A stretch of DNA of 6,081 bases from positions 1-6,081 of the forward strand of contig PJET01000034.1 in NCBI GenBank assembly GCA_002825515.1, read 5' to 3'. Below, in pieces: positions 5,398 to 6,081 of the stretch. A program made the position numbers and the translations under genes. This DNA is from Candidatus Thorarchaeota archaeon MP11T_1. GTDB taxonomy: Archaea > Asgardarchaeota > Thorarchaeia > Thorarchaeales > Thorarchaeaceae. The notes under the pieces were generated by a model. It was given only the letters and a program-made list of their open reading frames with translations. It had not been told where the DNA came from and ran no database searches. The first letter of the stretch is position 1. Each line of letters opens with the position of its first letter.

Positions 5398-6081
5398 ATG
5401 GCGACAAAGGTCAAGGCGGCAAAGAGTCCCACCATTACGGGCAATTACGAGGTTCCTGATGGATGGGTAAAAGAGCTTCACTGGCGAGCGAAACAAGACT
5501 AAAGGCACATCCAATAAGTTCTATCACATAGAGCTTCAGGTAGCCCCGGACAAGCGAGTCCAAATCTACACGGAATATGGTCCCACAGGTACGGATAAGC
5601 CCGTCCGGGAATGGCGTTTCTTTGGTACAGACCTACCCGGCGCAGAAGCTGAGTTCAATCGTATACTGAAATCCAAAACCAGACCAGGAAAAGGATACAG
5701 AGAGATTGATGTTGCTCAGCGCGCCCATGGTAGTGCCGAGGCCCAGAAGCAAACCAAAGCTGTCATTCTCAAGAACGCAGATGCGCTTCCCCAAGCTCCA
5801 AAGTCCCGACTTAGTGTTGGTCAAAAAGCTATTGTATCCTTGTTCTTCAAAGCACAAGATACCTGGGTTGCTCAGACCCTCAAATGCCCTTTGGGCCAAT
5901 TGACGAATGATCAAATTGATCTCGGGCGTGTAGCATTGGATAAGGCCAAGCTTGTTGTAAACGCTACGAAGAGTTTAAGTGATGCTCAGATTGCTGAGCT
6001 AGATCGGCTCACGAACGACTTTTATGGTCTCATTCCTCACAATCTGGGCCAGGGTGCCCGCGGGCAGATGATCGAGCTACG
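5398..6081 (+). CDS. PARP-like protein: WGR domain plus PARP regulatory (helical) domain, 3' end missing, apparent frameshift
   Basis: The ATG at 5398 opens MATKVKAAKSPTITGNYEVP, but that frame stops with TAA at 5500-5502. From 5471 to the window end another frame (offset +1) is open without interruption and carries the domains. WGR: KFYHIELQV (5516-5542), YTEYGPTG in place of the usual W-G-R motif, EWRFFG, then FNRILKSKTRPGKGYREI (5660-5713), the typical end of a WGR domain. PARP regulatory domain, about 5804 to the edge: SRLSVGQKAIVSLFF, CPLGQLTNDQI and DFYGLIPHNLG. Human PARP1 has PLGKLSKRQI and RFYTLIPHDFG at the same places, so the match is strong. In PARP1 the WGR senses DNA breaks and the helical domain represses the NAD-consuming catalytic domain, which here should follow beyond 6081. 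No start codon exists in the domain frame before the WGR. Confidence 0.82.
5469..5502 (+). other. frameshift zone in the PARP-like gene
   Basis: The start frame ends at TAA 5500-5502, and the WGR frame is closed upstream by TAA 5468-5470, so the switch must lie between them. Removing one A from the AAAA run at 5469-5472 gives a smooth reading of VK-SFTGERNKTKGTSNKFY. A +1 slip nearer the GAC-TAA-A stop at 5497-5503 is also possible. Candidate causes are a sequencing indel, a true mutation or programmed frameshifting. Confidence 0.7.

Noticed and set aside
5145..5444. N-terminal extension of the - strand hydrolase to a start at 5444
   Set aside because: These 100 codons are antisense to the zinc-ribbon gene, show no conserved pattern, and their Ser/Arg-rich content looks like a shadow frame. 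The ATG at 5144 begins hydrolase-like helical sequence and leaves a normal divergent spacer.
5633..5914. - strand and other-frame ORFs across the PARP-like region
   Set aside because: They are antisense or out of frame to a long stretch with clear WGR and PARP regulatory motifs, and show no recognisable features themselves.
1..6081. tRNA genes, CRISPR array, insertion sequence or integrase attachment site
   Set aside because: On reading I found no cloverleaf-like segment, no regular spaced repeats, no transposase or integrase and no terminal inverted repeats; absence by eye is not proof.

Overview
The window looks like an early or accessory region of a large tailed-phage genome, or a phage-like element, with a bacterial and probably Gram-negative host. 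The evidence is compact bacterial-style gene packing (ATGA and TAATG start/stop overlaps, Shine-Dalgarno-like sites), several very small ORFs, and families typical of phage genomes: a DnaQ-like exonuclease, DUF4326 and a GP88-like protein. A small lipoprotein points to a cell envelope. There are no capsid, tail or polymerase genes to settle the matter, so 'phage' is an inference. Stop codons (TAA, TAG, TGA) all appear to be used normally.

Region 1 (1-3964, + strand) is one tightly packed co-directional cluster: a 5'-truncated DEDDh exonuclease, a 96-aa unknown, a 64-aa two-helix membrane protein, a DUF4326 protein, a GT-B-like glycosyltransferase, a YihX-like HAD phosphatase overlapping it by 26 nt, an 87-aa unknown, and a 280-aa GP88-like protein with two cysteine clusters. 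The first six genes overlap one another and are probably translationally coupled. The glycosyltransferase/phosphatase pair suggests sugar or nucleotide-sugar chemistry.

Region 2 (3965-4267) holds a short leader with paired TTACA repeats, a 64-aa Gly/Ala-rich lipoprotein gene with internal repeats and a good Shine-Dalgarno, and a 13-bp hairpin in the convergent gap.

Region 3 (4266-5144, - strand) is a 292-aa protein that resembles an alpha/beta serine hydrolase.

Region 4 (5236 to the end, + strand, visibly more GC-rich in places) diverges from the hydrolase and is the most remarkable part. It holds a 52-aa zinc-ribbon protein and then a gene whose translation carries a WGR domain followed by a helical domain strongly resembling the PARP regulatory domain of eukaryotic PARP1. 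The ADP-ribosyltransferase domain would lie just past the window edge. The only credible start codon is in a different frame from the WGR and regulatory domains, so the gene needs a +1 frameshift, or a one-base indel, between about 5469 and 5502. A phage-borne PARP1-like enzyme with a zinc ribbon next door is the strongest candidate for an undescribed system here.
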